Part shown: piece after piece, positions 27,534 to 36,111 of the stretch
Layout: each line of letters opens with the position of its first letter
Position numbering within the stretch: the first letter of the stretch is position 1
Assembly: GCA_913775305.1 (NCBI GenBank)
Contig: CAJYIY010000127.1
Span: forward strand, 1 to 50,584
Reading direction: 5' to 3'
DNA: 50,584 bases
Source of the DNA: an uncultured Erwinia sp.
GTDB taxonomy: Bacteria > Pseudomonadota > Gammaproteobacteria > Enterobacterales > Enterobacteriaceae
Translations under genes and position numbers: made by a program
Notes under the pieces: generated by a model
The model's database searches: none
Seen by the model: only the letters and a program-made list of their open reading frames with translations
What the model was told of the DNA's origin: nothing

Positions 27534-29183
27534 CTACTCTTCTTTCTCAATCAGCAGCGTTTCCAGCAGGTCGAGATCGTGCAGCAGCTTTTGCATAGTC
27601 TCATCGCTGATCTGCTGCGTGGCGCGCAGGTGATACAGCTCACCGCGTTCGGCACGCAGGCCGGTCAGGCGGAAGCGGCGCTCCAGATTCTCGGCATACA
27701 GCGCGCGCTCCAGGTCCTCTTTGCCATCCACCCGCCGGCGCATATTGCCAATCACCCGTGAGCTCACCTCTTTCAGCAGCTCAGGATCGGAGGTTTCTTC
27801 GCTGTCGGACAGCAAACGCTCTTCCATTTTGTACAGGCTTTCAATCGCCGTTTCGGCCATGATCGCCCGTGCCGTCTGCACTTCACGGCGGTGTACGGTT
27901 TTATCCATCCCCTCAATCCCGCGCAGCAGCAGCGGTAATATCACCACCCCCACCAGCAGCGAAAAGAGAATCACCCCGGTGGCGAGGAACACCAGCTCAT
28001 AGCGCGCCGGGAAATCGTTACCGTTGCTCAACAGCAGGGGGATCGACAGGACACCGGCGAGGGTGATCGCACCGCGAACGCCAGCAAAGGAAGCGATCAG
28101 CAGTTCACGCGTTGAGTAGCTGGAAAACTCCATCGGTCGCTTCTTCAGCATATGGCGGCTGATGTAACGCATTCCCCACAGCCAGCTGAAGCGCACCACC
28201 ATCAGCGCGGCATAAATTAACACCACCGAAGCGCACAGCCCCCAGAGTTCCACGTTCGGATCGGCATCAGCCTGCCTGACGGAGATTTCCAGAATGCCCG
28301 GCAGCTGCAGACCCAGCATCAGGAACACCATGCCGTTGAAAACGAATTCCAGCATCTGCCAGGCGCCGTTTGCGCGCAGGCGCATGGCCAGCGGTGCCTG
28401 GCGGATAATACCAGAGCGGGAGATGGTCATCCCGGCGGCGACCGAGGCCAGGATGCCGGATACGCCGATATGTTCCGCAATCAGATAAGAAGCAAACGGC
28501 AGCAGCAGCAGCAGTACGGTCTGCGTGGCCGGGTCGTCACCGCTCCAGCGGCTGAACAGACGCAGCGATTTACCGTACAGCCAGCAGACAGCGATACCCG
28601 CCAGCAGGCCACCAATCGCCACCTTCAAAAATTCCAGCGACGCGCCAGAAACGGTAAACACCATGGTGCCCATCGCAACGGCAACGGCAAACTTTAGCGA
28701 CACCAGGCCTGACGCGTCGTTCATCAACGCTTCACCCTGCAGGATGGCCATAATCTTTTTCGGGATGCGCCCTTCCCCGACAATACCTGACAGCGCCACG
28801 GCATCGGTCGGCGACAGCACGGCCGCAAGGGCGAAGGCCGGGATCAGCGGAATGCCCGGCACCATCCAGTAAATCAGGTAGCCAATACCCACCACGGTAA
28901 TCAGCACCAGCACCAGCGCCAGGCCGATGATTTCTCGTCCGTGGTGCAAAAACTCACTGGTTGGGGTTTTCCAGCCGTCAGCAAACAGAAGCGGCGGGAT
29001 AAACAGGACTAAAAACAGCTCCGGATCGAAATCAACATGCAAACCAAACGTCGGCCAGGCGAGCAGTGCGCCCACGGCGATTTGAACCAGCGGCAGGGGA
29101 ATTTGAAAAGGGATCATTCGCGTGGCAACACCCGACAGCGAGACGACCAGTATCAGAATCAGAATGGTAAAGAAAATTTCCAT
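27534..29183 (-). CDS. yjcE: CPA1 family Na+/H+ antiporter YjcE
   Basis: Monovalent cation:proton antiporter, 549 residues (E. coli YjcE 549). Twelve or so helices followed by a long cytoplasmic C-terminal part rich in charged helices (RVIGNMRRRVDGKEDLERAL, LRATQQISDETMQKLLHDLD). Ion-binding region ALAAVLSPTDAVALSGIVGE and GEALMNDASGLVSLKFAVAV carries the CPA1 ND motif. Start chosen at 29183, giving MEIFFTILILILVVSLSGV after TAAGGAAAGC; upstream in-frame codons lack support. In E. coli yjcE also neighbours ghxP (yjcD) and the acs operon, so the order is conserved, with yfaZ and cid genes added here. Confidence 0.95.
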   Translation of the reverse strand: MEIFFTILILILVVSLSGVATRMIPFQIPLPLVQIAVGALLAWPTFGLHVDFDPELFLVLFIPPLLFADGWKTPTSEFLHHGREIIGLALVLVLITVVGIGYLIYWMVPGIPLIPAFALAAVLSPTDAVALSGIVGEGRIPKKIMAILQGEALMNDASGLVSLKFAVAVAMGTMVFTVSGASLEFLKVAIGGLLAGIAVCWLYGKSLRLFSRWSGDDPATQTVLLLLLPFASYLIAEHIGVSGILASVAAGMTISRSGIIRQAPLAMRLRANGAWQMLEFVFNGMVFLMLGLQLPGILEISVRQADADPNVELWGLCASVVLIYAALMVVRFSWLWGMRYISRHMLKKRPMEFSSYSTRELLIASFAGVRGAITLAGVLSIPLLLSNGNDFPARYELVFLATGVILFSLLVGVVILPLLLRGIEGMDKTVHRREVQTARAIMAETAIESLYKMEERLLSDSEETSDPELLKEVSSRVIGNMRRRVDGKEDLERALYAENLERRFRLTGLRAERGELYHLRATQQISDETMQKLLHDLDLLETLLIEKEE

Positions 29184-29346
29184 GCTTTCCTTAATTATCT
29201 TCCAGTGGTGTGCAGATAAACGTCCATAAGGCAAGGGCAACGCCTGTCCGGCAGCGCCGTTAAACACGAGTTATAGTAAAGCAAATTAATAAACTGATGA
29301 AAAACAGGATGTGCGTAGCGAGGAAAATTCAGTGACATCTGAAAGT

Positions 29347-29367
29347 GGGGCCAGCGATCCCGGCCCC
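29347..29367 (-). terminator. ghxP terminator
   Basis: GGGGCC / GGCCCC six-bp stem with nine-base loop, ten bases beyond the ghxP stop on the minus strand; followed by ACTTTC. Modest strength. Confidence 0.45.
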
Positions 29368-29377
29368 GGAAACAGGA

Positions 29378-30727
29378 TTAAATCGCCCAGCCACCGGCGT
29401 AGAAGGCAACCAGCACGATCGCAATAACGACGGTACCGATATTCAGCTTGCGCCATTCACCGGCCACAATACGGCCAATCACCAGCGAGCCGAAACCGAT
29501 CATAATGCCGGTGACGATGTTGCAGGTCAGCACGATAAACACCGCCGCCAGCAGGCCGGACATCGCATCAACGAAATCATCGAAGTCAATTTTCGACACG
29601 TTACTCAGCATCAGCAGGCCAACGTACATCAGCGCCGGAGCCGTAGCATAGCCCGGCACCAGATAAGCCAGCGGCGACAGGAACAGGATCAGCAGGAACA
29701 GCACGCCAACCACCACCGCCGTCAGTCCGGTTTTACCGCCCGCCGCTGTACCGGCCGCCGACTCGATATACACTGCCGCCGGCGCTGCGCCCACCAGACC
29801 AGAGAAGATGCTGCTCACCGAGTCGCTGGTCAGCGCTTTGCCGCCGTCGATAATCTGGTTGTTTTTGTCCAGCAGATTAGCCTGACCGGCCACGGCGCGA
29901 ATGGTGCCGGTGGCATCAAACACCGCCGTCATCACCAGCGCCAGTACGCTTGGCAGCACCGCGGGCTGCAATGCACCGAGAATGTCCAGGCTGAACACCA
30001 GCGAATGCCCCTGCTCGTCGCTCAGGCTCGGCATGGCAAACAGTCCCTGGTATTTCACCGCAGGATCAAAGATCAGCCCAATCACCGAGATGCCAATGAT
30101 CGTCAGCAGAATGCCACCGGGCACGCGACGCTTCTCCAGACCAAAAATAACGGCCAGCCCCAGCAGCGACATCATCACCGGGAAAGAGACAAAGTGCCCC
30201 AGCGCCACCGGCAGACCCGGAGCCGGATTTTTCACCACCAGGCCAACGCCGTCAGCGGCTATCAGCAGCAGGAACAGACCGATCCCTACGCCGGTACCGT
30301 GCGCCACTCCCATCGGTAAATTACGCAGGATCCAGGCCCGAATTCCGGTTGCGGAGATGACGGTAAACAAAATCCCCATCAGGAACACCGCACCCAGCGC
30401 GACCGGCACGCTGATCTGCTGGCCCAGTACCAGGCTGAAAGCGGTAAACGCCGTCAGGGAGATGGCGCAGCCGATGGCCATGGGTAAATTGGCCCACAGC
30501 CCCATCAGCAGTGAACCAAATCCGGCGACCAGACAGGTGGCCACAAATACCGCCGTCGGTGAAAAACCGGCTTTACCCAGCATGCCCGGCACGACAATCA
30601 CCGAATAAACCATAGCCAGGAACGTGGTCAGACCGGCCAGAATTTCGGTCCGCACGCTGCTGCCGCGCGCGGAAATTTTGAACCAGGTGTCTAACGTACC
30701 ACCGGCCGGTTTAGAAGGAGTCGACAT
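29378..30727 (-). CDS. ghxP: Guanine/hypoxanthine permease GhxP (YjcD)
   Basis: Purine base:H+ symporter of the AzgA (NCS2-like) family, 449 residues as in E. coli GhxP. Markers: [60 protein letters not shown] and [20 protein letters not shown], followed by [12 protein letters not shown] chose the ATG at 30727 ([20 protein letters not shown]) with CAGGGGAT upstream; the open frame continues further but that part resembles no permease. Two PurR-type boxes lie 60-150 bases upstream, which agrees with the known PurR control of E. coli yjcD. Confidence 0.95.
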   Translation of the reverse strand: MSTPSKPAGGTLDTWFKISARGSSVRTEILAGLTTFLAMVYSVIVVPGMLGKAGFSPTAVFVATCLVAGFGSLLMGLWANLPMAIGCAISLTAFTAFSLVLGQQISVPVALGAVFLMGILFTVISATGIRAWILRNLPMGVAHGTGVGIGLFLLLIAADGVGLVVKNPAPGLPVALGHFVSFPVMMSLLGLAVIFGLEKRRVPGGILLTIIGISVIGLIFDPAVKYQGLFAMPSLSDEQGHSLVFSLDILGALQPAVLPSVLALVMTAVFDATGTIRAVAGQANLLDKNNQIIDGGKALTSDSVSSIFSGLVGAAPAAVYIESAAGTAAGGKTGLTAVVVGVLFLLILFLSPLAYLVPGYATAPALMYVGLLMLSNVSKIDFDDFVDAMSGLLAAVFIVLTCNIVTGIMIGFGSLVIGRIVAGEWRKLNIGTVVIAIVLVAFYAGGWAI

Positions 30728-30786
30728 AGTAATCCCCTGAAATTTCTTATGAAATATTGCTGCGCGGCACCGTTCAGGCTGCGTGA

Positions 30787-30802
30787 AGGTAAACGTTTGC
30801 GT
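30787..30802 (-). promoter_or_regulatory. PurR box, proximal
   Basis: Read on the minus strand, ACGCAAACGTTTACCT matches the PurR consensus ACGCAAACGTTTTCGT at 12 or 13 of 16 positions, including the central CGCAAACGTTT core. It lies 60 bases before the ghxP start, where it could block the promoter. Confidence 0.8.
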
Positions 30803-30859
30803 CTTTGATGAAATATTCACGGCAGAGACGCCCCAGGAACGGAGGGCTGCCCGTAACAG

Positions 30860-30875
30860 GAGCAAACGTTTTCTT
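30860..30875 (+). promoter_or_regulatory. PurR box, distal
   Basis: GAGCAAACGTTTTCTT matches the PurR consensus ACGCAAACGTTTTCGT at 13 of 16 positions. Its centre is 73 bp (about seven helical turns) from the proximal box, so both could be bound on the same DNA face. Confidence 0.75.
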
Positions 30876-31080
30876 TACCGTGTTTAAAACCGCGTCATCA
30901 AAATGCGTAATTAAAAGGCAAGCGATTATCCAGCGTTTAATGGGGCATTTTCAACACCTGTTCGCGCTTATCTCTCTGTCCGGTTAAAGACCGGCGGCCA
31001 TCCGTTAACGATCTGACCGTAAATGAACTCTATCGGGTTAGCAATGACCGCAGTAATAGTGCTTTCTTATGGCGAAACTT

Positions 31081-31743
31081 TCAGGAGAGGGTGATTTCAC
31101 CACCTTTTGCCAGTGCACGTTGCCAGGCTCCGCGATGCTGAATTTTCTCCAGCCAGCGCTGTATCGCCGGGCTGTTCGCGGCACCGCCCCGGGCGGCAAG
31201 CGCCAGTAGCGGAAAACTCATCTGCACGTCGGCGATGCTGAAACGGCTGCCGGCAAACCACTCATGCTGCGCCAGATGCTGCTCAATGAACTGCCGATGG
31301 GTGGCCAGCTGCTTATCCAGATACGCTTTCTGTACGCCTTTGCCAAACGCACTGCCAACCGGCCTGAGCAGCCATGGGACCGGTGCCTGTCCCATCCGGC
31401 TGAAAATCAGCTTCATCACCAGCAGCGGCATCAGCGATCCTTCGGCATAGTGCAGCCAGTAGCGCGATTGCAGCCCTTCGTCTTCATCCACCAGCGTCAG
31501 GCGGTCTTCTTCATCATAATGCGCGGCGAGGTATTCAAGGATCGCGCCGGACTCGGCAATCACTCGATTACCGTCGGTTATCACCGGAGATTTACCCAGC
31601 GGATGAATCTTTTTCAGCGCCTCGGGGGCCAACATGCTGGGCTCACGCTGATAGCGTTTGATCTGATAGGGCACGTCCAGCTCTTCCAGCAGCCACAGCA
31701 CCCGCTGCGAACGGGAGTTATTCAGGTGATGTACGGTGATCAT
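31081..31743 (-). CDS. Glutathione S-transferase family protein
   Basis: Cytoplasmic GST, 220 residues. Thioredoxin-like N-terminal domain with MITVHHLNNSRSQRVLWLLE (Ser/Asn-rich active loop), the cis-Pro and glutathione-binding motifs GKSPVITDGNRVIAESGAIL (about residues 51-70), and an all-helical C-terminal domain with FSIADVQMSF. The ATG at 31743 has CAGGAG upstream; an in-frame ATG at 31764 is less likely. The gene follows soxR on the same strand after a 41-base gap, so it may be transcribed with it. Whether it is redox-controlled is inference. The substrate is unknown. Confidence 0.9.
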   Translation of the reverse strand: MITVHHLNNSRSQRVLWLLEELDVPYQIKRYQREPSMLAPEALKKIHPLGKSPVITDGNRVIAESGAILEYLAAHYDEEDRLTLVDEDEGLQSRYWLHYAEGSLMPLLVMKLIFSRMGQAPVPWLLRPVGSAFGKGVQKAYLDKQLATHRQFIEQHLAQHEWFAGSRFSIADVQMSFPLLALAARGGAANSPAIQRWLEKIQHRGAWQRALAKGGEITLS

Positions 31744-31784
31744 GTTGGCTCCTGTTAAATCCAAACCTGAAGTATAGGCCCGGC

Positions 31785-32252
31785 TCAGCGGCTTTTCACA
31801 TCCAGCAGGATCGCTCCGGTTCCCTGTTCGCTCAGGCGATCGTTCGGGTTGCGCAGCGGACAGTCTTCCATCGACAGACAGCCGCAGCCGATGCAGCCAT
31901 CTAAATCGTCACGCAAGTGAGTCAGCATTTCGATACGCCGGTCCAGCTCATCACGCCACTGCTGCGACAGCACCGCCCATTCTCCTGGCGACATACGTTT
32001 ACCCGGCGGAAACTGCATCAAATTGTCACCGATCGTCGCCAGCGGAATGCCGATGCGCTGGGCAATTTTGATAATTGCCACCCGGCGCAGCACGTCGCGC
32101 GTATAGCGGCGTTGATTTCCCGCATTGCGGTGACTGCTGATTAATCCTTTACTTTCATAGAAATGCAGCGTCGAAACCGCAACGCCGCAGCGCTGCGCCA
32201 CATCGCCGGGGGTCAGTTCACGCTTGTTGGAAGCGTTGCCGTTTTTTTTCAT
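31785..32252 (-). CDS. soxR: Redox-sensitive activator SoxR
   Basis: MerR-family [2Fe-2S] sensor of redox-cycling drugs and superoxide/NO, 155 residues (E. coli 154). N-terminal helix-turn-helix [20 protein letters not shown] and wing [20 protein letters not shown]; long dimerisation helix; cluster-binding cysteines at 120, 123, 125 and 131 in [18 protein letters not shown] (C-x2-C-x-C-x5-C, intact). Divergent from soxS, with the operator in between at 32264-32281. It activates soxS by untwisting the 19-bp promoter spacer when the cluster is oxidised. Confidence 0.98.
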   Translation of the reverse strand: MKKNGNASNKRELTPGDVAQRCGVAVSTLHFYESKGLISSHRNAGNQRRYTRDVLRRVAIIKIAQRIGIPLATIGDNLMQFPPGKRMSPGEWAVLSQQWRDELDRRIEMLTHLRDDLDGCIGCGCLSMEDCPLRNPNDRLSEQGTGAILLDVKSR

Positions 32253-32259
32253 TTAGCTC

Positions 32260-32290
32260 TTTACCTCAAGTTAACTTGAGGAATTATACT
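32260..32290 (+). promoter_or_regulatory. soxS promoter with SoxR operator
   Basis: -35 TTTACC (32260-32265) and -10 TATACT (32285-32290) are 19 bp apart, the over-long spacer typical of MerR-type promoters. Between them lies the perfect 18-bp palindrome CCTCAAGTTAACTTGAGG (32264-32281), the classical SoxR box. Confidence 0.95.
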
Positions 32291-32397
32291 CAGCCACCAT
32301 GGAAAGGGCGAGATATCTGATTCATCGAGCCGCCCCTTTTCCGATCACGTCAGAGGTTTTGACGGCCAGATTTGACGCAAACCAGGGAGAAAAATGT

Positions 32398-32817
32398 ATG
32401 CATGATGACATCATCCGCACCCTTACCGACTGGATCGATAGCAATCTGGATAAAACGCTGTCGATTGATGAGGTGGCGGCCAAATCAGGCTATTCGAAAT
32501 GGCACCTGCAGCGTATGTTCCGTACCGTGACGAAACAAACGCTGGGTGGCTATATTCGCGAACGTCGCCTGACGCTGGCGGCAGAAGCGCTGCGGAAAAC
32601 GCAACGCCCGGTGTTTGATATTGCCATGCAGTATGGTTACGACTCGCAGCAAACCTTTTCCCGCGTGTTCCGCCGTCAGTTCTCGCAAACGCCGACTGCC
32701 TACCGTCACACCATGCGTCGCCAGGCGCTACAGCGCAGTAGCTGGAACTTCGACTGTAGCGATCTGCTCATGAACGGCTTCTCGCACAGCAGCGAAGTCC
32801 GTACCGCCCGCAACTGA
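32398..32817 (+). CDS. soxS: Superoxide response regulator SoxS with extended C-terminus
   Basis: AraC/XylS DNA-binding protein, 139 residues, activator of the superoxide regulon. The two helix-turn-helix units are clear: SIDEVAAKSGYSKWHLQRMF and PVFDIAMQYGYDSQQTFSRV, ending FRRQFSQTPTAYRH where E. coli SoxS (107 residues) stops. Here about 30 extra residues follow (MRRQALQRSSWNFDCSDLLM and on), with no similarity known to me. The ATG at 32398 is preceded by GGGAGA; earlier in-frame ATGs would add a stretch unlike the family. Control by SoxR is supported by the operator. Only the extension is unusual. Confidence 0.93.
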   Translation: MHDDIIRTLTDWIDSNLDKTLSIDEVAAKSGYSKWHLQRMFRTVTKQTLGGYIRERRLTLAAEALRKTQRPVFDIAMQYGYDSQQTFSRVFRRQFSQTPTAYRHTMRRQALQRSSWNFDCSDLLMNGFSHSSEVRTARN

Positions 32818-32830
32818 GCCGTCCGGCTCA
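32815..32830 (+). terminator. Hairpin at soxS stop codon
   Basis: TGAGCCG / CGGCTCA seven-bp stem with a two-base loop begins at the soxS stop codon. The tight loop and absent T-run make a terminator role uncertain. Confidence 0.35.
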
Positions 32831-33008
32831 GTAAACTGCCGCCCCCCGGGTAAATTTCATTCAACTTTTAAAAGTCGATGATATAATGTGACCACCATCA
32901 CATTTTTGACCTCGATGTCAGCCCGGAAAGAGCCTACCTGGCAGCTCCTGTTCCGCCTGCGGTGATGCCACTTCCAGTTTGTCAGGATCGATCATCGTGG
33001 AGTTCAAC

Positions 33009-33290
33009 ATGGGTACAATTACTGCCAGCGTCATGCTGATGAGATGGGAACTGCTGAGCGCGGTAATGATGTTTCTCGCCAGTACGTTCAACGTTCAGTG
33101 TCGTAAGGCCAGCCGCAACGCCATGGCATTCGTCTTTACCGGCATCGGTATTGGTATGTCGTGCTGGTTCGTCACCGGCCTGCTGGGAATTACCCTGAGC
33201 ATGGACAATTTATACAACTTCTGGCACATCACCAAAGAGGTGTTTTTTGAAGTGATTAACCACGCGCCTACCGACTGGCCAATGCCCTGA
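33009..33290 (+). CDS. yjcB: Inner membrane protein YjcB
   Basis: Small membrane protein of 93 residues, the same length as E. coli YjcB, which also lies near soxS. The N-terminal helix carries the conserved RWELLSAVMMFLASTFNV, and a second hydrophobic segment has FTGIGIGMSCWFVTGLLGIT; the end WPMP is also shared. Start set at ATG 33009 with GGAG eight bases upstream; an in-frame TTG 30 bases earlier is possible but less likely. Function unknown. It is transcribed like soxS but 191 bases away. In E. coli a yjcC (c-di-GMP phosphodiesterase) gene sits between; it is absent here. Confidence 0.88.
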   Translation: MGTITASVMLMRWELLSAVMMFLASTFNVQCRKASRNAMAFVFTGIGIGMSCWFVTGLLGITLSMDNLYNFWHITKEVFFEVINHAPTDWPMP

Positions 33291-33559
33291 TTTTCCGGCC
33301 CGGTGAGCCAACGGGATTCATCGGGCGATGCTCCCCTGCTGCCCTCTCCTTCTTTTTCCTGAGCGGTTAAAACAGCGCGACGGTTGACCGGATAAAATAG
33401 ATCACAGCGTAATAAATCGACTCAGATTTTATTTTCTAATGCGTAAAACTTTTCCCAACCGAATATCGTGAAATACTGCTATAAAATAACCGGACGCTTC
33501 AGCATTGATTAAATCCAGTTATTATCGCCATATTATAGTTAAGAAAGGTAATAGCATTT

Positions 33560-33955
33560 ATGAGAAAGTCACGATATACGGCAGAACAAATCAGTAAGGC
33601 AATTAAAGATTCAGAAGACGGTATTAAGGTTAAACAGATTTGTGAAAACCTCGGTATTTCGGAGGCAACGTTCTACAGCTGGAAAAAGAAATATGCCGGA
33701 TTAAATACAGCACAGGGTAGAAGAATCAAGGAATTAGAAGAGTCCCTACACAGCCTGTCTCGCGAACTTCAACTGATCTCTTCCGATAAACAGCTGCTGC
33801 AAAGTATTGTGAATGAATTTTTCACCACCGGGGATAAACGCAAAGCGGTAGCTTTTCTGCAGAATACCCACAGCGTGGGGACCCGCCGCAGCTGCCGCCT
33901 GCTGAATATCAGCCGCAGCGTTTATCATTATCCTCTCAGCTGTGACAATCAGTAA
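33560..33955 (+). CDS. Solitary IS3-type OrfA-like HTH protein
   Basis: 131-residue protein resembling the OrfA of IS3-family elements (IS407-like group): helix-turn-helix YTAEQISKAIKDSEDGIKVK then QICENLGISEATFYSWKKKY, followed by a leucine-zipper-like stretch (IKELEESLHSLSRELQLISS). Residues 100-125 (VGTRRSCRLLNISRSVYHY) resemble the start of OrfB, here in the same frame, and then the protein stops; no DDE catalytic domain follows. The gene and its 130-base upstream region are more AT-rich than neighbours. No terminal repeats were found. It may be a decayed insertion sequence or a domesticated DNA-binding protein. Weak AAGAAAGG ribosome-binding site. Confidence 0.75.
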   Translation: MRKSRYTAEQISKAIKDSEDGIKVKQICENLGISEATFYSWKKKYAGLNTAQGRRIKELEESLHSLSRELQLISSDKQLLQSIVNEFFTTGDKRKAVAFLQNTHSVGTRRSCRLLNISRSVYHYPLSCDNQ

Positions 33956-34070
33956 TCTGCTGACAGCCGAAATTATTTATCACTCTTAAACATTAGTCAC
34001 CGACCGGACAGGTAATATGCCATCGGTGCTAATGTTTTCTTTAAAATTGTCCCGACGGACGGCCTGTCGT

Positions 34071-35030
34071 TTATTCGTCAATCGGTACAATCTGCGGCTG
34101 AGGTTTAATCCTCATCGCCACCACCACCCCGCCAATCAGGCAGAAAATGCCGCAAAATGTGAGCACGGGTGGCCATGTCTGGCGCAGGGCAAAGGTATAG
34201 GCCAGCCCGGCCAGCGTTTCAAAAACGATTAACGGACCCAGCAACACCGCAGGCAGGCGCTGGCTGGCTTCGTTCCAGCACAGCGTCCCCAGCCACGAAC
34301 ACAGCAGGCCGATGGCCAGCATCAGCGCGATAAATATGCCCGGCTGTGGGCCAAACGGCAGACTGAATTCCGGCCGCGTCAGATGCAGCTGCCCCATCAC
34401 CAGCAGATAGCCGAGCAGCGCCAGCGGCAGCGTTGCCAGCCCCTGAGCGGTTGCCCATGTGCCCGGCCGGAGAGTCGGATGCTGGCGCAGCCAGCGCGCG
34501 TTACGCAGCGGATACCATGTCCAGCAAATGACCGCCGCCAGCGCCAGCGCAATGCCGCTGAAATAGCGCCATGGATCGATCTGCTGCCCGGCGCCGCGAA
34601 TTTCAGCCACGTTAACGCAGAGCAGCCCGCAGGCGATCAGCAGGAGCGCGGGGGCCAGGCTACGCCAGCTGAGCTGGCCGTCATCGCCGCCGTAAAACAG
34701 GTTGGCACAGACCGCAATAACCACCGGCAGGGTGCCGATAATCATCGTGGAAACCGGTGCACCGGTGCGCTGGATCGCGGTGGCAAGGAAGGCGTAATAA
34801 AGCAGATTTCCCACCAGCGTCAGCTTAAACACCTCACGCCAGTCATGGCCCGACAACTGGCGCAGCCGCTGACGATCCTGCCAGGCCAGCGGCAGGGCAA
34901 TCAGCCCAAAGGCCAGATAGCGGCCGACAGACTGGAGGATACCCGGATAATCCGGGACCAGCAGCGGCCCGACAAAGATTAATCCCCACATCAGCCCCGC
35001 TCCGAGGGCAAAGCAAATTCCCGCAAACAT
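34071..35030 (-). CDS. EamA/DMT family transporter
   Basis: Drug/metabolite transporter, 319 residues, ten predicted helices in two EamA repeats (repeat 1 begins ICFALGAGLMWGLIFVGPLL; repeat 2 begins FSGIALALAAVICWTWYPLR). Such proteins export amino acids, metabolites or drugs; the substrate here is unknown. It lies 77 bases downstream of an AraC-type regulator on the same strand, and the spacer contains inverted half-sites, which suggests local control. The second repeat has a long loop around residues 180-195. E. coli has related proteins but I would not assign one as orthologue. Confidence 0.85.
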   Translation of the reverse strand: MFAGICFALGAGLMWGLIFVGPLLVPDYPGILQSVGRYLAFGLIALPLAWQDRQRLRQLSGHDWREVFKLTLVGNLLYYAFLATAIQRTGAPVSTMIIGTLPVVIAVCANLFYGGDDGQLSWRSLAPALLLIACGLLCVNVAEIRGAGQQIDPWRYFSGIALALAAVICWTWYPLRNARWLRQHPTLRPGTWATAQGLATLPLALLGYLLVMGQLHLTRPEFSLPFGPQPGIFIALMLAIGLLCSWLGTLCWNEASQRLPAVLLGPLIVFETLAGLAYTFALRQTWPPVLTFCGIFCLIGGVVVAMRIKPQPQIVPIDE

Positions 35031-35041
35031 CCTTTACACCT

Positions 35042-35075
35042 TATGGCACGTAAAAGCAGTGCCATATTATGGCGT
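35042..35075. promoter_or_regulatory. Repeated half-sites in EamA leader
   Basis: TATGGCAC (35042-35049) / GTGCCATA (35059-35066) is a perfect 8-bp inverted repeat with nine-base spacer, and a third copy TATGGCGT follows at 35068-35075. All lie between the AraC gene and the transporter start, a probable AraC-protein operator or a leader hairpin. Confidence 0.5.
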
Positions 35076-35107
35076 GAGATCGCCTAAAGAGATTGTAGGA
35101 AATTGCG

Positions 35108-35938
35108 CTAGCGGCGCTGGCGAACCTGTTTCTGATAACGAGCGGGGGTAATACCGTAGCGTCCGACAAAGCTACGAGTCAGATGCGCCTGATCGGTCAG
35201 CCCGACTTCAGCGGCCACCTCTGCCGGAGGCACACCATCAATCAGCAACTGGCGGGCCTGATAGAGGCGAAAAGCCATCAGCATCTGATGCGGCGTAACG
35301 TGATACTGCGCCTTGAACTGGCGCTGGAAATGCCAGGGACTGAGCGACATCAGCGCAGAGAGATCGGCCAGGGTGATCCGTTCAGCCAGATTGTCGCGCA
35401 GATAATCGCGAACCCGATCGAAGCGGTGGCGGGTCACCGCCTCTGCGGGGCGAACATTGCGGGCGTGGGGGCGCAGCACGTCGCACAGCGACAGCAGCAG
35501 GCCATCGATTGCCAGCGCATCGTCCGTCTGCCAAAGCAGGGAGAGGATTTGCGAGATTTCACCCGCGTGCTGCGGATGATGACGCACCGCGCGGTCAAAC
35601 CACCAACCGGGCTCACCGGTCAGCGCGGCAAGCCGCTGCGGTTCCAGGTAGATCATCCGGTATTGCCAGCCGCCTTCGCTGGCGGATTCACCGGTATGCA
35701 GCTCGTCCGGGTTCATTAATATCAGCGAGTCAACCGGCGCCAGGTGCTGTTCACCCCGATAGCGAAATCGCTCGGCGCCGCGAATAACGGTGCCGATACC
35801 AAAGGCCTCATGGGTGTGCGGCTCAAACGCATAGTGCGTGATGTGCGCCCGATACAGCTCCACGCCCTGCACGCCGGGCAGATGGCGGAAGCTGGCGCGG
35901 TCGTGCTCGCAGCAAAACTGTTCCGGTACACCTTCCAT
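35108..35938 (-). CDS. AraC-family regulator with cupin N-terminus
   Basis: Transcription factor of 276 residues: N-terminal cupin-type sensor domain (ITHYAFEPHTHEAFGIGTVI, then LAPVDSLILMNPDELHTGES) and C-terminal AraC DNA-binding domain (ITLADLSALMSLSPWHFQRQ and AEVAAEVGLTDQAHLTRSFV, ending YGITPARYQKQVRQRR). It is directly upstream of an EamA exporter on the same strand, a common regulator-exporter pairing. The inducer is unknown. A GGGGAGG ribosome-binding site precedes the ATG. I read no repressor-type features; activation is the default expectation. Confidence 0.9.
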   Translation of the reverse strand: MEGVPEQFCCEHDRASFRHLPGVQGVELYRAHITHYAFEPHTHEAFGIGTVIRGAERFRYRGEQHLAPVDSLILMNPDELHTGESASEGGWQYRMIYLEPQRLAALTGEPGWWFDRAVRHHPQHAGEISQILSLLWQTDDALAIDGLLLSLCDVLRPHARNVRPAEAVTRHRFDRVRDYLRDNLAERITLADLSALMSLSPWHFQRQFKAQYHVTPHQMLMAFRLYQARQLLIDGVPPAEVAAEVGLTDQAHLTRSFVGRYGITPARYQKQVRQRR

Positions 35939-36111
35939 TCCCGCCTCCCCGCTTAATAATTAACCACCAGTTTACGCCCGTCAGGCCGCGCCAATAAAGC
36001 TGAGGCTGCTCGCCGCAAAGGTGCCGGAGGAAACCGCCCGGGAACAGCGGCCAACTCCCGCCGCCGCTCTGCGCTGTCTGACTGGCGGCATCAGCCGGTT
36101 CAGACGAACGA

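Larger units (their letters stand above)
30728..31080. other. ghxP upstream region
   Basis: 353-base gap between ghxP and the GST gene, both on the minus strand. It contains the two PurR boxes (30787-30802 and 30860-30875). I see no gene; the short plus-strand frame here lacks a ribosome-binding site. No purine-riboswitch fold was recognised. Confidence 0.5.

Noticed and set aside
29345..30319. 324-codon plus-strand open frame opposite ghxP
   Set aside because: Antisense shadow of a clear permease gene; His/Gln/Arg-rich composition typical of reverse translation, no ribosome-binding site, no family.
30728..30860. Purine riboswitch upstream of ghxP
   Set aside because: No conserved three-helix junction pattern seen; PurR boxes explain the control better.
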